Source: Lacihabitans sp. CS3-21 (lineage in GTDB: Bacteria > Bacteroidota > Bacteroidia > Cytophagales > Spirosomataceae). Taken from it: a stretch of DNA of 64,000 nt. This document shows positions 8,503 to 18,465 of this stretch, in pieces. The notes beneath the pieces are model-generated. The model was given only the letters and a program-made list of their open reading frames with translations, was not told where the DNA came from and did not search any database. The position numbers and the translations under genes were made by a program. Where the stretch lies: assembly GCF_024343675.1 (NCBI RefSeq), contig NZ_RJUD01000008.1, positions 96,483 to 160,482 on the forward strand, in the 5' to 3' direction. The first letter of the stretch is position 1. The number at the start of each line of letters is the position of its first letter.

Positions 8503-10242
8503 TTATGTAAGTCTGATTTCGCTTACACTTCTACCCGCAGGTACCATCGGAAATACGTTTTCTTCTTTTTCAACAACAACTTCCAACACATATCCACCGT
8601 CATGGGCCAACATTTTGTCAATTGCCTCACTTAATTGATCTCTTTCAGTAATTTTTTCACCTTCTAAGCCAAATCCTTTAGAAATCATGATAAAATCAGG
8701 ATTTTGAAGCTCCACAAACGAGTATCTTTTATCAAAGAACAATTGTTGCCACTGACGTACCATACCGAGATAGTTGTTATTGAGGATAATCAATTTTACT
8801 GGCAATTTGCTCTGGGCAATGGTGCCCAATTCTTGTATAGTCATCTGAAAACACCCATCTCCTATGAATGCAATAACATCTCTGTCTGGGGCTCCCATTT
8901 TGGCACCTAATGCTGCTGGTATGGCAAAGCCCATTGTACCTAAGCCGCCTGAAGCGATATAAGAATTAGGTCTTTTAAACTCAAAATATCTTGCCGTAAC
9001 CATCTGATGCTGACCCACATCCACTACTACACAGGCTTCACCTTTGGTTTTGTCCGAAACCATTTTCACTACCTCGGCCATTTTAATTTGACCTTCAAAC
9101 TTCAGGTCTCTATCCGTAACAGCTTCTTTTTCTCTCGGTTCAAGTTTCCTAAATTCGTTCTTCCAGCCGGTATAATCGCCTTTTTTGACCAATGGCGTAA
9201 GAAGATTCAAAACCTCTTTTATATCACCGATAACTGGAGCCTCTGTTTTCTTTATTTTTTCAACTTCTGCAGGATCTATTTCAATGTGTATTATCCTGGC
9301 TTGCTTGGCAAAAAGCGAAGCATCACCCGTAACTCTGTCGTCAAAACGCATACCGATGGCGATGAGAATATCACACTGATCCGTCATGACGTTTGGTGCA
9401 TACATACCGTGCATTCCCAACCAACCCATGTAGTTTGGATGATCTATAGAAATACCTGACAAACCCAAAAGGGTACTTGCACAAGGAATATCGGTTTTTT
9501 CGACAAATGCTCTAAATTCCTCCATGGCTTCTGATATCAAAACACCATGTCCAAATAATATATAAGGTCTTTTGGCTTTGTTGATCAATTCGGCAGCCTT
9601 TTCCACCTGATCCATCTTTGGAACTCTACGTGGATGGTATCCTGGCAATCCTTCAATTGGCTTATATTCAAAAGGCTTGGTCATGCTTTTAATCTGAGCA
9701 TCTTTGGTGATGTCGATCAAAACTGGACCAGGTTTTCCAGCTCTTGCTATAAAAAAAGCTTTTGCCAAAATCAACGGAATTTCATCCGGATCAGTTACTT
9801 GATAGTTCCATTTACATATAGGCGTAGTAATACCAATCACATCGGTTTCTTGAAAAGCATCTGTGCCTAACAAGTTAGAAGCTACTTGTCCTGTTATGGC
9901 AACCATAGGGGTGCAATCAATGATGGCATCTGCTATACCAGTCACCAAATTGGTAGCTCCTGGACCAGAAGTAGCCATACAAACACCCACCCTACCACTT
10001 GACCGAGCATAGCCTTCGGCAGCATGTGAAGCACCTTGTTCATGACGAACCAGAATGTGATTGATGCGATCGGTGTAGTCGTAAAGGGCATCGTAAATAG
10101 GCATAATGGCACCGCCAGGGTACCCAAAAATGGTATCCACACCTTCTGCAACAAAGCATTCCATCAGTGCTTGTCCACCTGACAAAAACTTTACCTCTTC
10201 TATTTTAATGTCTTCTTCCATGAAAGCTATTTCTTTACTCAT
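8503..10242 (-). CDS. ilvB: Acetolactate synthase large (catalytic) subunit
   Basis: A 579-residue ThDP- and FAD-dependent enzyme catalysing the first common step of branched-chain amino acid synthesis. The N-terminal ThDP pyrimidine domain has FGYPGGAIMPIYDAL and the catalytic Glu in VRHEQGASHAAEGYARSSG. The C-terminal domain shows the ThDP-Mg signature GDGCFQMTIQEL followed by NNNYLGMVRQWQ. Length is normal. The product starts with about 15 extra acidic residues (MSKEIAFMEEDIKIEEV); the second Met (residue 8) is an alternative start. A 7-bp tandem repeat sits about 30 bases upstream of the start, inside the operon. Confidence 0.97.
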   Translation of the reverse strand: MSKEIAFMEEDIKIEEVKFLSGGQALMECFVAEGVDTIFGYPGGAIMPIYDALYDYTDRINHILVRHEQGASHAAEGYARSSGRVGVCMATSGPGATNLVTGIADAIIDCTPMVAITGQVASNLLGTDAFQETDVIGITTPICKWNYQVTDPDEIPLILAKAFFIARAGKPGPVLIDITKDAQIKSMTKPFEYKPIEGLPGYHPRRVPKMDQVEKAAELINKAKRPYILFGHGVLISEAMEEFRAFVEKTDIPCASTLLGLSGISIDHPNYMGWLGMHGMYAPNVMTDQCDILIAIGMRFDDRVTGDASLFAKQARIIHIEIDPAEVEKIKKTEAPVIGDIKEVLNLLTPLVKKGDYTGWKNEFRKLEPREKEAVTDRDLKFEGQIKMAEVVKMVSDKTKGEACVVVDVGQHQMVTARYFEFKRPNSYIASGGLGTMGFAIPAALGAKMGAPDRDVIAFIGDGCFQMTIQELGTIAQSKLPVKLIILNNNYLGMVRQWQQLFFDKRYSFVELQNPDFIMISKGFGLEGEKITERDQLSEAIDKMLAHDGGYVLEVVVEKEENVFPMVPAGRSVSEIRLT

Positions 10243-10273
10243 GGTATATTTGGTTTTTGTTTGTTATATTTTT

Positions 10274-10343
10274 TAGCTTTTAGCTTTTAGCTTTTAGCTT
10301 TTAGCTTTTAGCTTTTAGCTTTTAGCTTTTAGCTTTTAGCTTT
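10274..10343. repeat. Perfect 7-bp tandem repeat, (TAGCTTT)x10
   Basis: Ten uninterrupted copies of TAGCTTT run from 10274 to 10343, in the intercistronic gap between ilvD and ilvB (both minus strand). On the sense strand the unit reads AAAGCTA and ends about 32 bases before the ilvB start codon. Perfect short repeats are prone to slippage, so copy number may vary between isolates. Confidence 0.95.
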
Positions 10344-10421
10344 TGAAAATCCGATTTGAATTTCTAGGGTTCAATTATTCCAATTTTATCTTTAGAAATT
10401 TTTGAAAACTCCTAACCCTCC

Positions 10422-12104
10422 TTACAAATCTGTAACACAGCCTTTGCTTGCTGAGCTAACATTTTTGATGTATTTTCTCAAGACTCCTTTTGTAAATGGA
10501 GAAGGGATTTGCTTCCATTCGGCTCTTCTTACCGCCAGTTCCTCGTCGGAAACGTGCAAAATCAGTTGATTAGAATCCGCATCAATTGTAATTTTATCAC
10601 CATCTTTTACCAAGGCTATGTTTCCTCCATCAAATGCCTCTGGCGTAACATGACCCACTACAAATCCATGAGTACCACCAGAAAAACGACCATCTGTTAT
10701 CATAGCAACATCATTACCAAGACCAGCCCCCATTACAGCCGAAGTTGGTTTAAGCATCTCAGGCATTCCTGGACCACCTTTTGGTCCTTCGTTTCTAATA
10801 ACCACCACATGACCTGGTTTTATCTCTCCTTTTGCCAAAAAATCAATCACTTCTTCTTCAGACTCGCAAACTTTGGCAGCTCCTTCAAATTTTAAACCTT
10901 CTTTTCCAGTAATTTTGGCCACAGCTCCATCTGGGGCTAGATTACCATACAATATCTGTAAATGTCCGCTTGGTTTGATGGGATTAGAAAGTGGACGAAT
11001 AATATTCTGATTTTCAAACTCCAACTCAATAACATCGACAAGATTCTCTGCAAGTGTTTTGCCAGTAATGGTCATACAATCACCGTGTAACAAGTTATTG
11101 TTCAACAAATACTTCATCAAAGCAGGCAAACCGCCAATAGCAAGCATATCTTCCATGTAATATTTACCTGATGGCTTCAAGTCAGCCAAGAAAGGCACTC
11201 GGTCGGAAATCGCCTGAACATCTTTCAAGGTAAAATCAACATCCGCGGCATGGGCAATTGCCAAATAATGCAAAACTGCGTTTGTTGAACCGCCAAGAGC
11301 CATTACTACCGTCATAGCGTTTTCAAATGCCTTACGGGTCATAATGTCTTTTGGAAGTATGTTGAGTTCCAACATGTTTTTCATTGCGGCTCCAATGGCT
11401 ATGCACTCTGCCACTTTTCCTTCGTGCGTAGCTGGGTAACTCGAAGAGTTTGGTAGAGTTAAGCCCATCGCTTCCATGGATGACGCCATGGTATTGGCTG
11501 TGTACATACCTCCACATGCTCCAGCACCCGGAATTGCATTTTTTATTACGCCTTCATAGTCCTCATCTGAGATATTTCCAGCGAACTTTTTACCCAAGGC
11601 CTCAAATGCAGATACGATATCTAATTTTTGTCCTTTATACTCGCCTGAGCGGATAGTTCCACCATATACCAACATAGCGGGGCGGTTAAGCCTCGCAATG
11701 GCTATCATAGCTCCTGGCATATTTTTGTCGCAGCCTACTACCGCAATTACTCCGTCATACCATTGAGCAGCCACTACGTCTTCAATAGAATCGGCAATCA
11801 AATCACGGCTTGGCAATGAATAACTCATACCGTTGTTGCCGTTTGTCATACCGTCTGATACACCTATAGTATGAAAAATAAGACCTACCATGTCGTTGGC
11901 CTGAATCCCTTTTTTCACATGAACAGAAAGTCCATTTAAGTGCATATTACAGGTATTGCCTTCATAACCAGTACTTGCGATACCGATTTGCGGCTTTTGC
12001 ATGTCATCTGAGGAAAGACCGATACCGTAAAGCATGGCTTTAGCGGCTGGATTGGTGATTTCTTGCGTAAGTGTTCTGCTGAACTTATTGAGGTTTTGCG
12101 ACAT
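10422..12104 (-). CDS. ilvD: Dihydroxy-acid dehydratase
   Basis: A 560-residue Fe-S enzyme of the IlvD/Edd family that dehydrates 2,3-dihydroxy acids to 2-oxo acids, the third step of valine/isoleucine synthesis. The cluster-ligand regions are visible: [23 protein letters not shown] and [14 protein letters not shown], each with a conserved Cys. The C-terminal signature [13 protein letters not shown] and [17 protein letters not shown] are present. It is the first gene of the operon ilvD-ilvB-ilvN-ilvC. A perfect 20-bp palindrome 24 bases upstream of the start is a likely operator. Confidence 0.97.
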   Translation of the reverse strand: MSQNLNKFSRTLTQEITNPAAKAMLYGIGLSSDDMQKPQIGIASTGYEGNTCNMHLNGLSVHVKKGIQANDMVGLIFHTIGVSDGMTNGNNGMSYSLPSRDLIADSIEDVVAAQWYDGVIAVVGCDKNMPGAMIAIARLNRPAMLVYGGTIRSGEYKGQKLDIVSAFEALGKKFAGNISDEDYEGVIKNAIPGAGACGGMYTANTMASSMEAMGLTLPNSSSYPATHEGKVAECIAIGAAMKNMLELNILPKDIMTRKAFENAMTVVMALGGSTNAVLHYLAIAHAADVDFTLKDVQAISDRVPFLADLKPSGKYYMEDMLAIGGLPALMKYLLNNNLLHGDCMTITGKTLAENLVDVIELEFENQNIIRPLSNPIKPSGHLQILYGNLAPDGAVAKITGKEGLKFEGAAKVCESEEEVIDFLAKGEIKPGHVVVIRNEGPKGGPGMPEMLKPTSAVMGAGLGNDVAMITDGRFSGGTHGFVVGHVTPEAFDGGNIALVKDGDKITIDADSNQLILHVSDEELAVRRAEWKQIPSPFTKGVLRKYIKNVSSASKGCVTDL

Positions 12105-12127
12105 TTTTGTTTTAATGTAATTTGTTA

Positions 12128-12147
12128 TTTAGCGAATATTCGCTAAA
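12128..12147. promoter_or_regulatory. Perfect 20-bp palindrome upstream of ilvD
   Basis: TTTAGCGAATATTCGCTAAA is identical to its reverse complement. It ends 24 bases before the ilvD start codon (minus strand), a position suited to an operator controlling the whole branched-chain operon. No regulator gene is adjacent. Confidence 0.6.
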
Positions 12148-12270
12148 ATACTTATTTCAACTTTACAAATAAAAAAACATAAAATAATAATTACAAATAA
12201 AACTTGTAAAAATCGGCAGCAATAGGCCTCCTTGTTGAATTAGTGAAATATCGCACTTAAAAAAGTACAA

Positions 12271-14667
12271 TTATTTGGAGTCCATCCCCTCCATATTGAA
12301 CATATCAAAGCCCTCGTTTTTCTTTTTTTGGCCGAAATTGTAGCGAATATTGATGCCGAAACGACGAGAATCGCTTCTGCGAAAGCCCGTGGCGTTGATG
12401 TTTCCTTGGTTTAAAGTAAAGGAATAGTTGTAAGAATAAAACATATCTCGCATCTGGGCTGTAACGACCAACTTCTTGTTAAAGAACTGTCTATTGATGC
12501 TCAAATCCAAGTCGCCAAAATTACTGAGTTCATAAAATTGTTGCTGCCCGTTGGTTCTGAAAAAACCATTGAGGTAAACCGACGAATTGGCGTCGATTTT
12601 CAACTGATGAAAAGTAAAAAAGGACCAAGTGCCTTTGGAGAAAGTGATGGGTTTATTGTCCAATTGGCCTTCATAATCGTTAAACATAAACATGGTGCCC
12701 ACCACAAAAAAGTACTTTTTACCAGGTGGAACAGCACCCAAAAGCCTGAAATAGGTTTCGGTATTTTTACCTAAATTTTGATAGGTTCTGTAAGAAACTC
12801 TAGCGTCCGATTTGTCCTGAAGCACCACCGAAGTGAAGATATCCTTCACGTAATTCCGACCAATGGCGAAAATCGGTCGCTCATCAAAACTAATATTGGC
12901 CTCAATGTTGTTGGTAAACTGTGGCCTAAGCGATGGATTTCCGGCCTCATAAATGTATTGATCCACAAAACGTGGAAATGGATTCAGATATTCATAGACT
13001 GGCCTGCTAATAGTTCTACGAGCTATCAAATATCCCCGAAGGTCATAAGAAGCTATTTTAAATAACTTTCTACTGAAGAAAATATAAGGAAAAAGATCTG
13101 TTCTATTGATACTAAAAGTAGTATCCGACGGCACAGTTTGACGGCCTTTCATGACCGTATTTTCCAATCTCGCACCGGTTTTAAGTACATATTTCCCAAA
13201 GCTTTTTGACATCTGAGCATAGGCCGCATTGATATTCTCAAAATAATCAAAGGCGTTGGTTCTAAAAGCATCTTTGGCCGTAATACCATTTCTGGTTATT
13301 GTATATTCGGTTTTAGAGTCAAAATTCTGAATGGAGGTTTTCAAACCCGACTCCAGCGTTAATTTTTTAGGAAAAAGATATTTAAAATCTAACATTGAAG
13401 CGAATAAAGTTCTGGAATTGAGCCAGTCGCCCGCACCACTGAAACTTATGGCTGTAGGAATCACAAAGTTAGTATTATAACCCTGCCCTCCGTTTGTCTC
13501 AAAATAATCTAAAGATGCATCAAACCTTAATTCTGAGCCTTTTTCATCGAATTTATATTTGGCGTTTACGCCTTGATTGATGTTGTAGTTTTGGGTATTA
13601 TTTTCTACCAAGTTTTTATTTTGAGAAAATTTTTCAGCAAAACTTACTGAATTCACCACCTCGCTGTTGTTTTCAATTCTGCTTTGGTTGTCGTTAAAAC
13701 TGAGCCTGCCATCGTAGCCCACTTCTAGTTTTTTGGAAAGGTCGAAATTAGCTCCAAATCCTGAAAAAATACTGTAGGCAGGAAAAATTGAATAGCTATC
13801 CGTATTTAGATTTCGATTTTCTGTTCCTAAAACACGCTCAAAAGTCGATTCGTCAAACGATTTGCGGTGGTTAAAATTCAGGTTGAGATACGAGCTTCGG
13901 GTTTCTAGACTTCGGTTGAGATTTATACCTACAAACTGATTCCCGAATCTTCCTTGATTAAAACCTGCGTTTACGGTTCCTGTTCTGCCCAATTTTACGC
14001 CTTTTTTTAAAACTACATTGACTGCTCCTCCCGAACTAGAGGCATCCATACTGGCCGATGGGGTTCTGATAATTTCTATTTTTTCAATGCTATTGGGTGG
14101 CAAGCTTTTAAGAATCGACGCAATATCGGAAGGCCCCAGCTTTTGTTCTCGGCCGTTGATATAAATTCTCGCTGGACTCGAGCTATTGAGATAAACATTG
14201 CCATCTTGGTCCACAAAAAGTCCAGGCGTTTTTTCTATCAACTCAAAAGCATTGGTACTCATACCTGCAAGAGGCTCGGGATCTACAATAGTTTTATCGT
14301 CTTCCTGCCTCATGAGCGGCTTTTTGGCAGATACTGTCACAGAACTCAGGGTTTGAGAATCATCTTGCAAAGTAAAAATATATGCTTTACCCTTATCAGA
14401 AGTATTAATTACTGCTCCGAAAGGCCTGTACCCTACAGAGCTAGCCTTCAAAAGATAAATAGAATTGGATTTAAGGTTAAACTCCGCCCTTCCTGAGGTG
14501 TCTGTAAAGTTGTTGAGCTGAAAAGATTTATTCAAAGAATCTCTTAAATTAACTGTAACCCCAAATAGTGGTGCCGAAAACTTATCTACAAATCTTATTT
14601 GTATTTTTTGTGAAAAAGCTTGAATACCTGAGTTCAAAATTAGAATTAGTAAAAATAGCTTTTTCAT
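12271..14667 (-). CDS. TonB-linked outer-membrane receptor, outer membrane beta-barrel family
   Basis: A 798-residue outer-membrane protein. A signal peptide (to about residue 19, ending AFSQ) is followed by a carboxypeptidase-regulatory-like beta domain (about 22-105), then a TonB plug domain (about 115-220, with PARIYINGREQKLGPSDIASILKSLPPNSIEKIEIIRTP compressed into the usual plug order and ending SSSGGAVNVVLKKG), and a long beta-barrel rich in aromatic and Asn residues. It belongs to the broad Bacteroidota group lacking SusD partners; none is adjacent. Substrate is unknown. The gene appears monocistronic. Confidence 0.88.
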   Translation of the reverse strand: MKKLFLLILILNSGIQAFSQKIQIRFVDKFSAPLFGVTVNLRDSLNKSFQLNNFTDTSGRAEFNLKSNSIYLLKASSVGYRPFGAVINTSDKGKAYIFTLQDDSQTLSSVTVSAKKPLMRQEDDKTIVDPEPLAGMSTNAFELIEKTPGLFVDQDGNVYLNSSSPARIYINGREQKLGPSDIASILKSLPPNSIEKIEIIRTPSASMDASSSGGAVNVVLKKGVKLGRTGTVNAGFNQGRFGNQFVGINLNRSLETRSSYLNLNFNHRKSFDESTFERVLGTENRNLNTDSYSIFPAYSIFSGFGANFDLSKKLEVGYDGRLSFNDNQSRIENNSEVVNSVSFAEKFSQNKNLVENNTQNYNINQGVNAKYKFDEKGSELRFDASLDYFETNGGQGYNTNFVIPTAISFSGAGDWLNSRTLFASMLDFKYLFPKKLTLESGLKTSIQNFDSKTEYTITRNGITAKDAFRTNAFDYFENINAAYAQMSKSFGKYVLKTGARLENTVMKGRQTVPSDTTFSINRTDLFPYIFFSRKLFKIASYDLRGYLIARRTISRPVYEYLNPFPRFVDQYIYEAGNPSLRPQFTNNIEANISFDERPIFAIGRNYVKDIFTSVVLQDKSDARVSYRTYQNLGKNTETYFRLLGAVPPGKKYFFVVGTMFMFNDYEGQLDNKPITFSKGTWSFFTFHQLKIDANSSVYLNGFFRTNGQQQFYELSNFGDLDLSINRQFFNKKLVVTAQMRDMFYSYNYSFTLNQGNINATGFRRSDSRRFGINIRYNFGQKKKNEGFDMFNMEGMDSK

Positions 14668-14980
14668 GTTGCTTTGAGAGTAACTTATTTGTGTTTTTAA
14701 TGATCAAAAATACGACATAATTTATTAAAGATTTGGCTCAAATTGATGAATGGTCCTTAAAACTTTTTACAAAACATTTAATCTTTTAGTAAAAAAACTA
14801 AGAATTATTAAAAATCTGAAAAATAGTTATGTTAGTTACCAAAATAAACCTAAAACTATGAAAGGCTCCATAAGACTTTTTCAGATTTATTTAATGTACA
14901 ATTTATTTTTCAACTTTTGCCCAAAAATATTTTGGCAAAAATCTAGCTTCCAGCAATAATATCATGCTAATCACAAAACA
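14668..14980. other. Intergenic region upstream of the TonB-linked receptor
   Basis: About 313 bases without a convincing gene. On the minus strand it holds a TATTTTTG (-7-like) element at 14705-14712, placed about 40 bases before the receptor start. The remainder is AT-rich; I see no terminator hairpin or RNA gene. Confidence 0.5.
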
Positions 14981-15838
14981 CTAAAAACCATTGTGGGGGT
15001 TTTTGGGAAGGGCATGAAGTCTATAATTAGTTGATTTTAAATTCTTGAGGGTTTCATCATCAGGCTGCTGCTTGAAAACAATAATTGAAAGGTGTTGATA
15101 AGGTAAAATAGATAAGTTACAAAGTACGTTATTTAGGAATCTTTTAAAATTCTGCGTCGATTTTGACTGCCAACGAGCCTCTATTGCCGAATTAAATCCT
15201 TTTACTGCTATCATGGGCAAATCTAAGCCTGTGGCCATTTTCTCAAATTCTCTAAAAGAAACCTTGTAAACGTAGTTGCCTACCACTTCATAAGAGTATT
15301 GATTTTTCCATATTTTTTTTATTAGCTTGGTATTGACTCTGTCTAATATGTTTCGCACCATTGCCAATAATGGAAAAGAAATTCCTATATCGTTCGGCTC
15401 CATAACAATCACACCTTTTTTAGCAACTCTTATCATTTCGTAAAACCCTATTGCAGGCCTCGGAAAGTGATGATAGGCTTCTTTACAGCATACATAATCA
15501 AAAGAATTGTTATCAAATGTCAGCATTTCAACATTTTGAATGCAACATTCATCTACAAGGCCTTTGGATAAAACTTTCTCCTCCAAGGTTTTTATGCTGA
15601 GGTCTGAAGCAACCGTATAAGCTCCTTTTTTCTTGATGTAGGCGGCATCTATACCTGTAAAATCACCCACTGTAAGCCATTTTTCATCCTCCTCAATAAT
15701 TGGATCAATGTTTTTAAAGAAACCTCTGTTGTAATGAAGAATCGGACTGTTTTCATCAAAAAGATCTTCTAAATAATTTTCATCAATACCTTTGTCTATG
15801 AAATCTTGATGTTTCTTGTAGCTTTCAGAATTGTACAT
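14981..15838 (-). CDS. Class I SAM-dependent methyltransferase
   Basis: A 285-residue soluble protein with a Rossmann-type methyltransferase core in the middle (residues about 55-165). The strand-loop EKWLTVGDFTGIDAAYIKKKG is the motif I region, degenerate compared with the usual GxGxG. NNSFDYVCCKEAYHHFPRP is the motif IV/post-I region typical of Methyltransf_11, and AKKGVIVMEPND follows. The N-terminal KHQDFIDKGIDENYLEDLFDENSPILHYNRG resembles sugar- or lipid-modifying methyltransferases, but the acceptor cannot be inferred. It stands alone. A TACCTTTG element (minus strand, 15940-15947) lies about 100 bases upstream. Confidence 0.75.
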   Translation of the reverse strand: MYNSESYKKHQDFIDKGIDENYLEDLFDENSPILHYNRGFFKNIDPIIEEDEKWLTVGDFTGIDAAYIKKKGAYTVASDLSIKTLEEKVLSKGLVDECCIQNVEMLTFDNNSFDYVCCKEAYHHFPRPAIGFYEMIRVAKKGVIVMEPNDIGISFPLLAMVRNILDRVNTKLIKKIWKNQYSYEVVGNYVYKVSFREFEKMATGLDLPMIAVKGFNSAIEARWQSKSTQNFKRFLNNVLCNLSILPYQHLSIIVFKQQPDDETLKNLKSTNYRLHALPKNPHNGF

Positions 15839-16070
15839 GGTATTTTATTAGGGGGCCAAATTGGGTAAGGAAAACAATTGATAGGTTAAATAACAAGCAA
15901 TAATTCAACCGTCCGCAAAATAAATAATTATTTTCAAAACAAAGGTATAGAAATTGAAAAGTGGATCTAAAATTATTTTTAATAATCATTACATAATAAA
16001 CAAACAGTTTATTACAATTTTGAATCGTTTAAGCTTTCCTTTATTAAAAAACTAAAAACGAATTTACACA

Positions 16071-16099
16071 AAAAAAGAACTGATTTTGATTAAAACCAG
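16071..16099 (-). terminator. Terminator of argG
   Basis: On the minus strand CTGGTTTT pairs with AAAATCAG (one G-U pair) around AATC, followed by TTCTTTTTT. It lies 32 bases past the argG stop. Confidence 0.65.
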
Positions 16100-16130
16100 C
16101 CCTTTAAATATTTTTTATAAACTTATAAAC

Positions 16131-17330
16131 TTACTTCTTCTCTGCCAATTCCTGGATTTTTTGGTGAATCATAACTTGGTTAGAGGCTATTTTTGAGAAT
16201 CCCCTTACATCGTCGCCCGACCAAGCATTGTTCATTTCGCCATAGCTTCCAAATACCGGAGACATCAGGTCATAGTCTGATTTTATTCCCAAAATTTGGA
16301 AATTATACGGTGCCAACTGCACTCTTATTACACCTGAAACATTGCTTTGACTGTTATCAAAATACGCTTCAATGTCACGCAAAACTGGCTCATTAAACTG
16401 ACCTTCATGGAGCAACATGCCATACCATTCGGCAAGGTTTTGTTTCCAATATTGTTGCCACTTGGTCAGAACGTGTTTCTCGAGCAAATGATGCGATTTT
16501 ATAATAATAAGCGGTGCCGCTGCCTCAAATCCTACACGACCTTTGATACCAATGATGGTATCTCCAACGTGTGTGTCGCGGCCAATGGCATAAGGTGATG
16601 CCAATTCATGCACTCTTCTAATGGCCTCCACTGGATTCTTGAATCTACGGTTATTGACAGCCTTAAGCTCCCCTTTTACAAATTCTAAGGTTATTTCTGT
16701 AGGCTTTTTCTTGGTCAATTGTGTCGGCCAGGCACTTTCTGGTAGATTATCCCAAGAATTTAGGGTTTCTTTTCCACCTACCGAAGTTCCCCAAAGGCCT
16801 TGGTTAATAGAGTAAGTCGATTTGTGCCATTCACGCACGACTCCTTTGGCTTTTAAAAACTCAATTTCTTCTTCTCTCGAAAGTTTGAGGTCTCTAATTG
16901 GTGTGATAATTTCAGCTTCAGGAACTATAATTCTGAATGCCATATCAAATCTCACTTGGTCGTTGCCTGCACCTGTTGAACCGTGAGCGATGGCTGTTGC
17001 ACCGATAGACTTGGCATACTCTGCCACAGCGATGGCTTGAAAAATTCGCTCAGCACTTACCGAAAGTGGGTAAGTATTATTTTTTAGGATATTTCCGAAA
17101 ACCAAATATTTGATACATTCTTTGTAGTATTTGTCTGCAACTCGTGCCGTGTAATGAGATTTCACGCCCAATTCGTAGGCTTTTTTCTCTATGTCAGCCA
17201 CTTCAGCATCTGTAAATCCACCCGTATCCACCAAAACTGAGTGCACTTCCATTCCTTTTTCTTCACCCAAATATTTTACACAAAATGATGTGTCTAATCC
17301 GCCACTGTATGCTAAAACTACTTTTTTCAT
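16131..17330 (-). CDS. argG: Argininosuccinate synthase
   Basis: A 399-residue enzyme joining citrulline and aspartate with ATP to give argininosuccinate, the penultimate step of arginine synthesis. The N-terminal PP-loop AYSGGLDTSFCVKYL binds ATP. HGSTGAGNDQVRFD and the STYSINQGLWGTS segments are conserved substrate-binding regions. Length fits the family and the start MKKVVLAYSGG is canonical. No other arg gene is adjacent. A -7 element lies about 32 bases upstream. Confidence 0.97.
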   Translation of the reverse strand: MKKVVLAYSGGLDTSFCVKYLGEEKGMEVHSVLVDTGGFTDAEVADIEKKAYELGVKSHYTARVADKYYKECIKYLVFGNILKNNTYPLSVSAERIFQAIAVAEYAKSIGATAIAHGSTGAGNDQVRFDMAFRIIVPEAEIITPIRDLKLSREEEIEFLKAKGVVREWHKSTYSINQGLWGTSVGGKETLNSWDNLPESAWPTQLTKKKPTEITLEFVKGELKAVNNRRFKNPVEAIRRVHELASPYAIGRDTHVGDTIIGIKGRVGFEAAAPLIIIKSHHLLEKHVLTKWQQYWKQNLAEWYGMLLHEGQFNEPVLRDIEAYFDNSQSNVSGVIRVQLAPYNFQILGIKSDYDLMSPVFGSYGEMNNAWSGDDVRGFSKIASNQVMIHQKIQELAEKK

Positions 17331-17361
17331 TTATCTGATTTTTGAAAACCTAAAATTTCCG

Positions 17362-17369
17362 CAAAATTA
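17362..17369 (-). promoter_or_regulatory. Predicted -7 element of argG
   Basis: Minus strand reads TAATTTTGCGGAAATTTTAGG. The exact TAnnTTTG match continues with a stretch nearly identical to that at the DksA-like gene's promoter (43443-43450). Confidence 0.5.
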
Positions 17370-17425
17370 GGACTTAATGGCTTTAATTGGAAGTTTTATT
17401 AGTTATAGTTTACCCAAGAAACCAA

Positions 17426-17459
17426 AAAAGTCTCTTTAGTTTAACCCAAAGAGACTTTT
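17426..17459 (-). terminator. Terminator of the M48 protease gene
   Basis: AAAAGTCTCTTT at 17426-17437 pairs perfectly with AAAGAGACTTTT at 17448-17459 around a ten-base loop, just past the M48 stop on the minus strand. Confidence 0.8.
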
Positions 17460-17477
17460 AACCAAAAGACCATCGCA

Positions 17478-18281
17478 TTAACGCATCTCTTTTTTGTATT
17501 TTTCTATATGTTCTTTTATTCTGCCTATTCTGTTATCGGGGCTGGGATGCGAACTCATAAATTCGTCTCTACTCCTTCCGCCAGAGGCTTCGGCCAAAAT
17601 CTCCATCACTTCAATCATCGACTCAGCATTGTATCCTGCTTTGAGCATATATTTCACTCCAAACTCGTCAGATTCTAACTCATCGTCTCTTCCAAATTTC
17701 ATGAGTTTCATTTGAGCCACGTAATTTGCTATTTGGGATGCCCCCATGTCGCCAGCAGCGGCTGTTGCTGCTCCTGCCAAACCTTGATAAAACTCCGTTT
17801 TGGCCATCTGCTCCGACGAATGCCTATACACCACATGACCGATTTCATGTCCTAAAACCCCCGCAATCTGGTCCTCAGACTTGAGTCTACTTAGTAATCC
17901 AACTGTTATAAAAATCTGCCCGCCAGGCAGTGCAAATGCGTTGACAGTTTGTGGATCACGAAGAACATGAAAATCAAATTGATAAGGATTTCCATGACCA
18001 AAAGATTCCACTTCATTATTGAAAGTGCGTACCAACTCGTTGCCGATATACTTTACTTTCTGTTGAACTTTATCGTCAGGAAATAACCCGCCATATTCCT
18101 CTGCCATTTGTGGTGCAGACTGTAGTCCCATGGCAACTTCCTCGTCAGGAGAAAGACTAACTTGCTGTTTTTCACCAGTTAACGGGTTTTCTTGGGTTTT
18201 TCCATAATAACTCAATAGAGCCATTACAGCCATTACCAAACCAATAACCAATCTTAACTTAAAGCCACCGCTGTTGTTCAT
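17478..18281 (-). CDS. M48-family zinc metalloprotease
   Basis: A 267-residue membrane-anchored or secreted peptidase. An N-terminal hydrophobic segment (residues about 9-26) acts as signal anchor. The zinc motif HEIGH is at about residue 144, inside GVLGHEIGHVVYRHSSEQMAK, and the third ligand Glu lies in DELESDEFGVKYM. The C-terminal SSHPSPDNRIGRI motif is typical of the LoiP/BepA-like periplasmic M48 group, linked in other bacteria to envelope protein quality control. It is monocistronic with its own terminator. Substrates are unknown. Confidence 0.9.
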   Translation of the reverse strand: MNNSGGFKLRLVIGLVMAVMALLSYYGKTQENPLTGEKQQVSLSPDEEVAMGLQSAPQMAEEYGGLFPDDKVQQKVKYIGNELVRTFNNEVESFGHGNPYQFDFHVLRDPQTVNAFALPGGQIFITVGLLSRLKSEDQIAGVLGHEIGHVVYRHSSEQMAKTEFYQGLAGAATAAAGDMGASQIANYVAQMKLMKFGRDDELESDEFGVKYMLKAGYNAESMIEVMEILAEASGGRSRDEFMSSHPSPDNRIGRIKEHIEKYKKEMR

Positions 18282-18402
18282 TTTATTAAAGAATAATGAA
18301 TTATAACCCCCTTAAAAACCTAAAATTAGAATAAATTACAAACAAAAAAAACAGAATCGGGTTATTAAAATCAGTGAATCTAAAAAAGACAAAAAAATAT
18401 TT

Positions 18403-18430
18403 TTGTTACTAATTTTTTGATGTAATTTTG
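18403..18430 (+). promoter_or_regulatory. Predicted promoter of nrdB
   Basis: TTG at 18403-18405 and TAATTTTG at 18423-18430 with a 17-base spacer; the nrdB ATG is 36 bases after the -7 box. Confidence 0.5.
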
Positions 18431-18465
18431 AAATAAAGAATGAAATTTTATACTACGCTTACATA

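Noticed and set aside
10274..10343. CRISPR array
   Set aside because: The units are only seven bases, without spacers, so it is a microsatellite.
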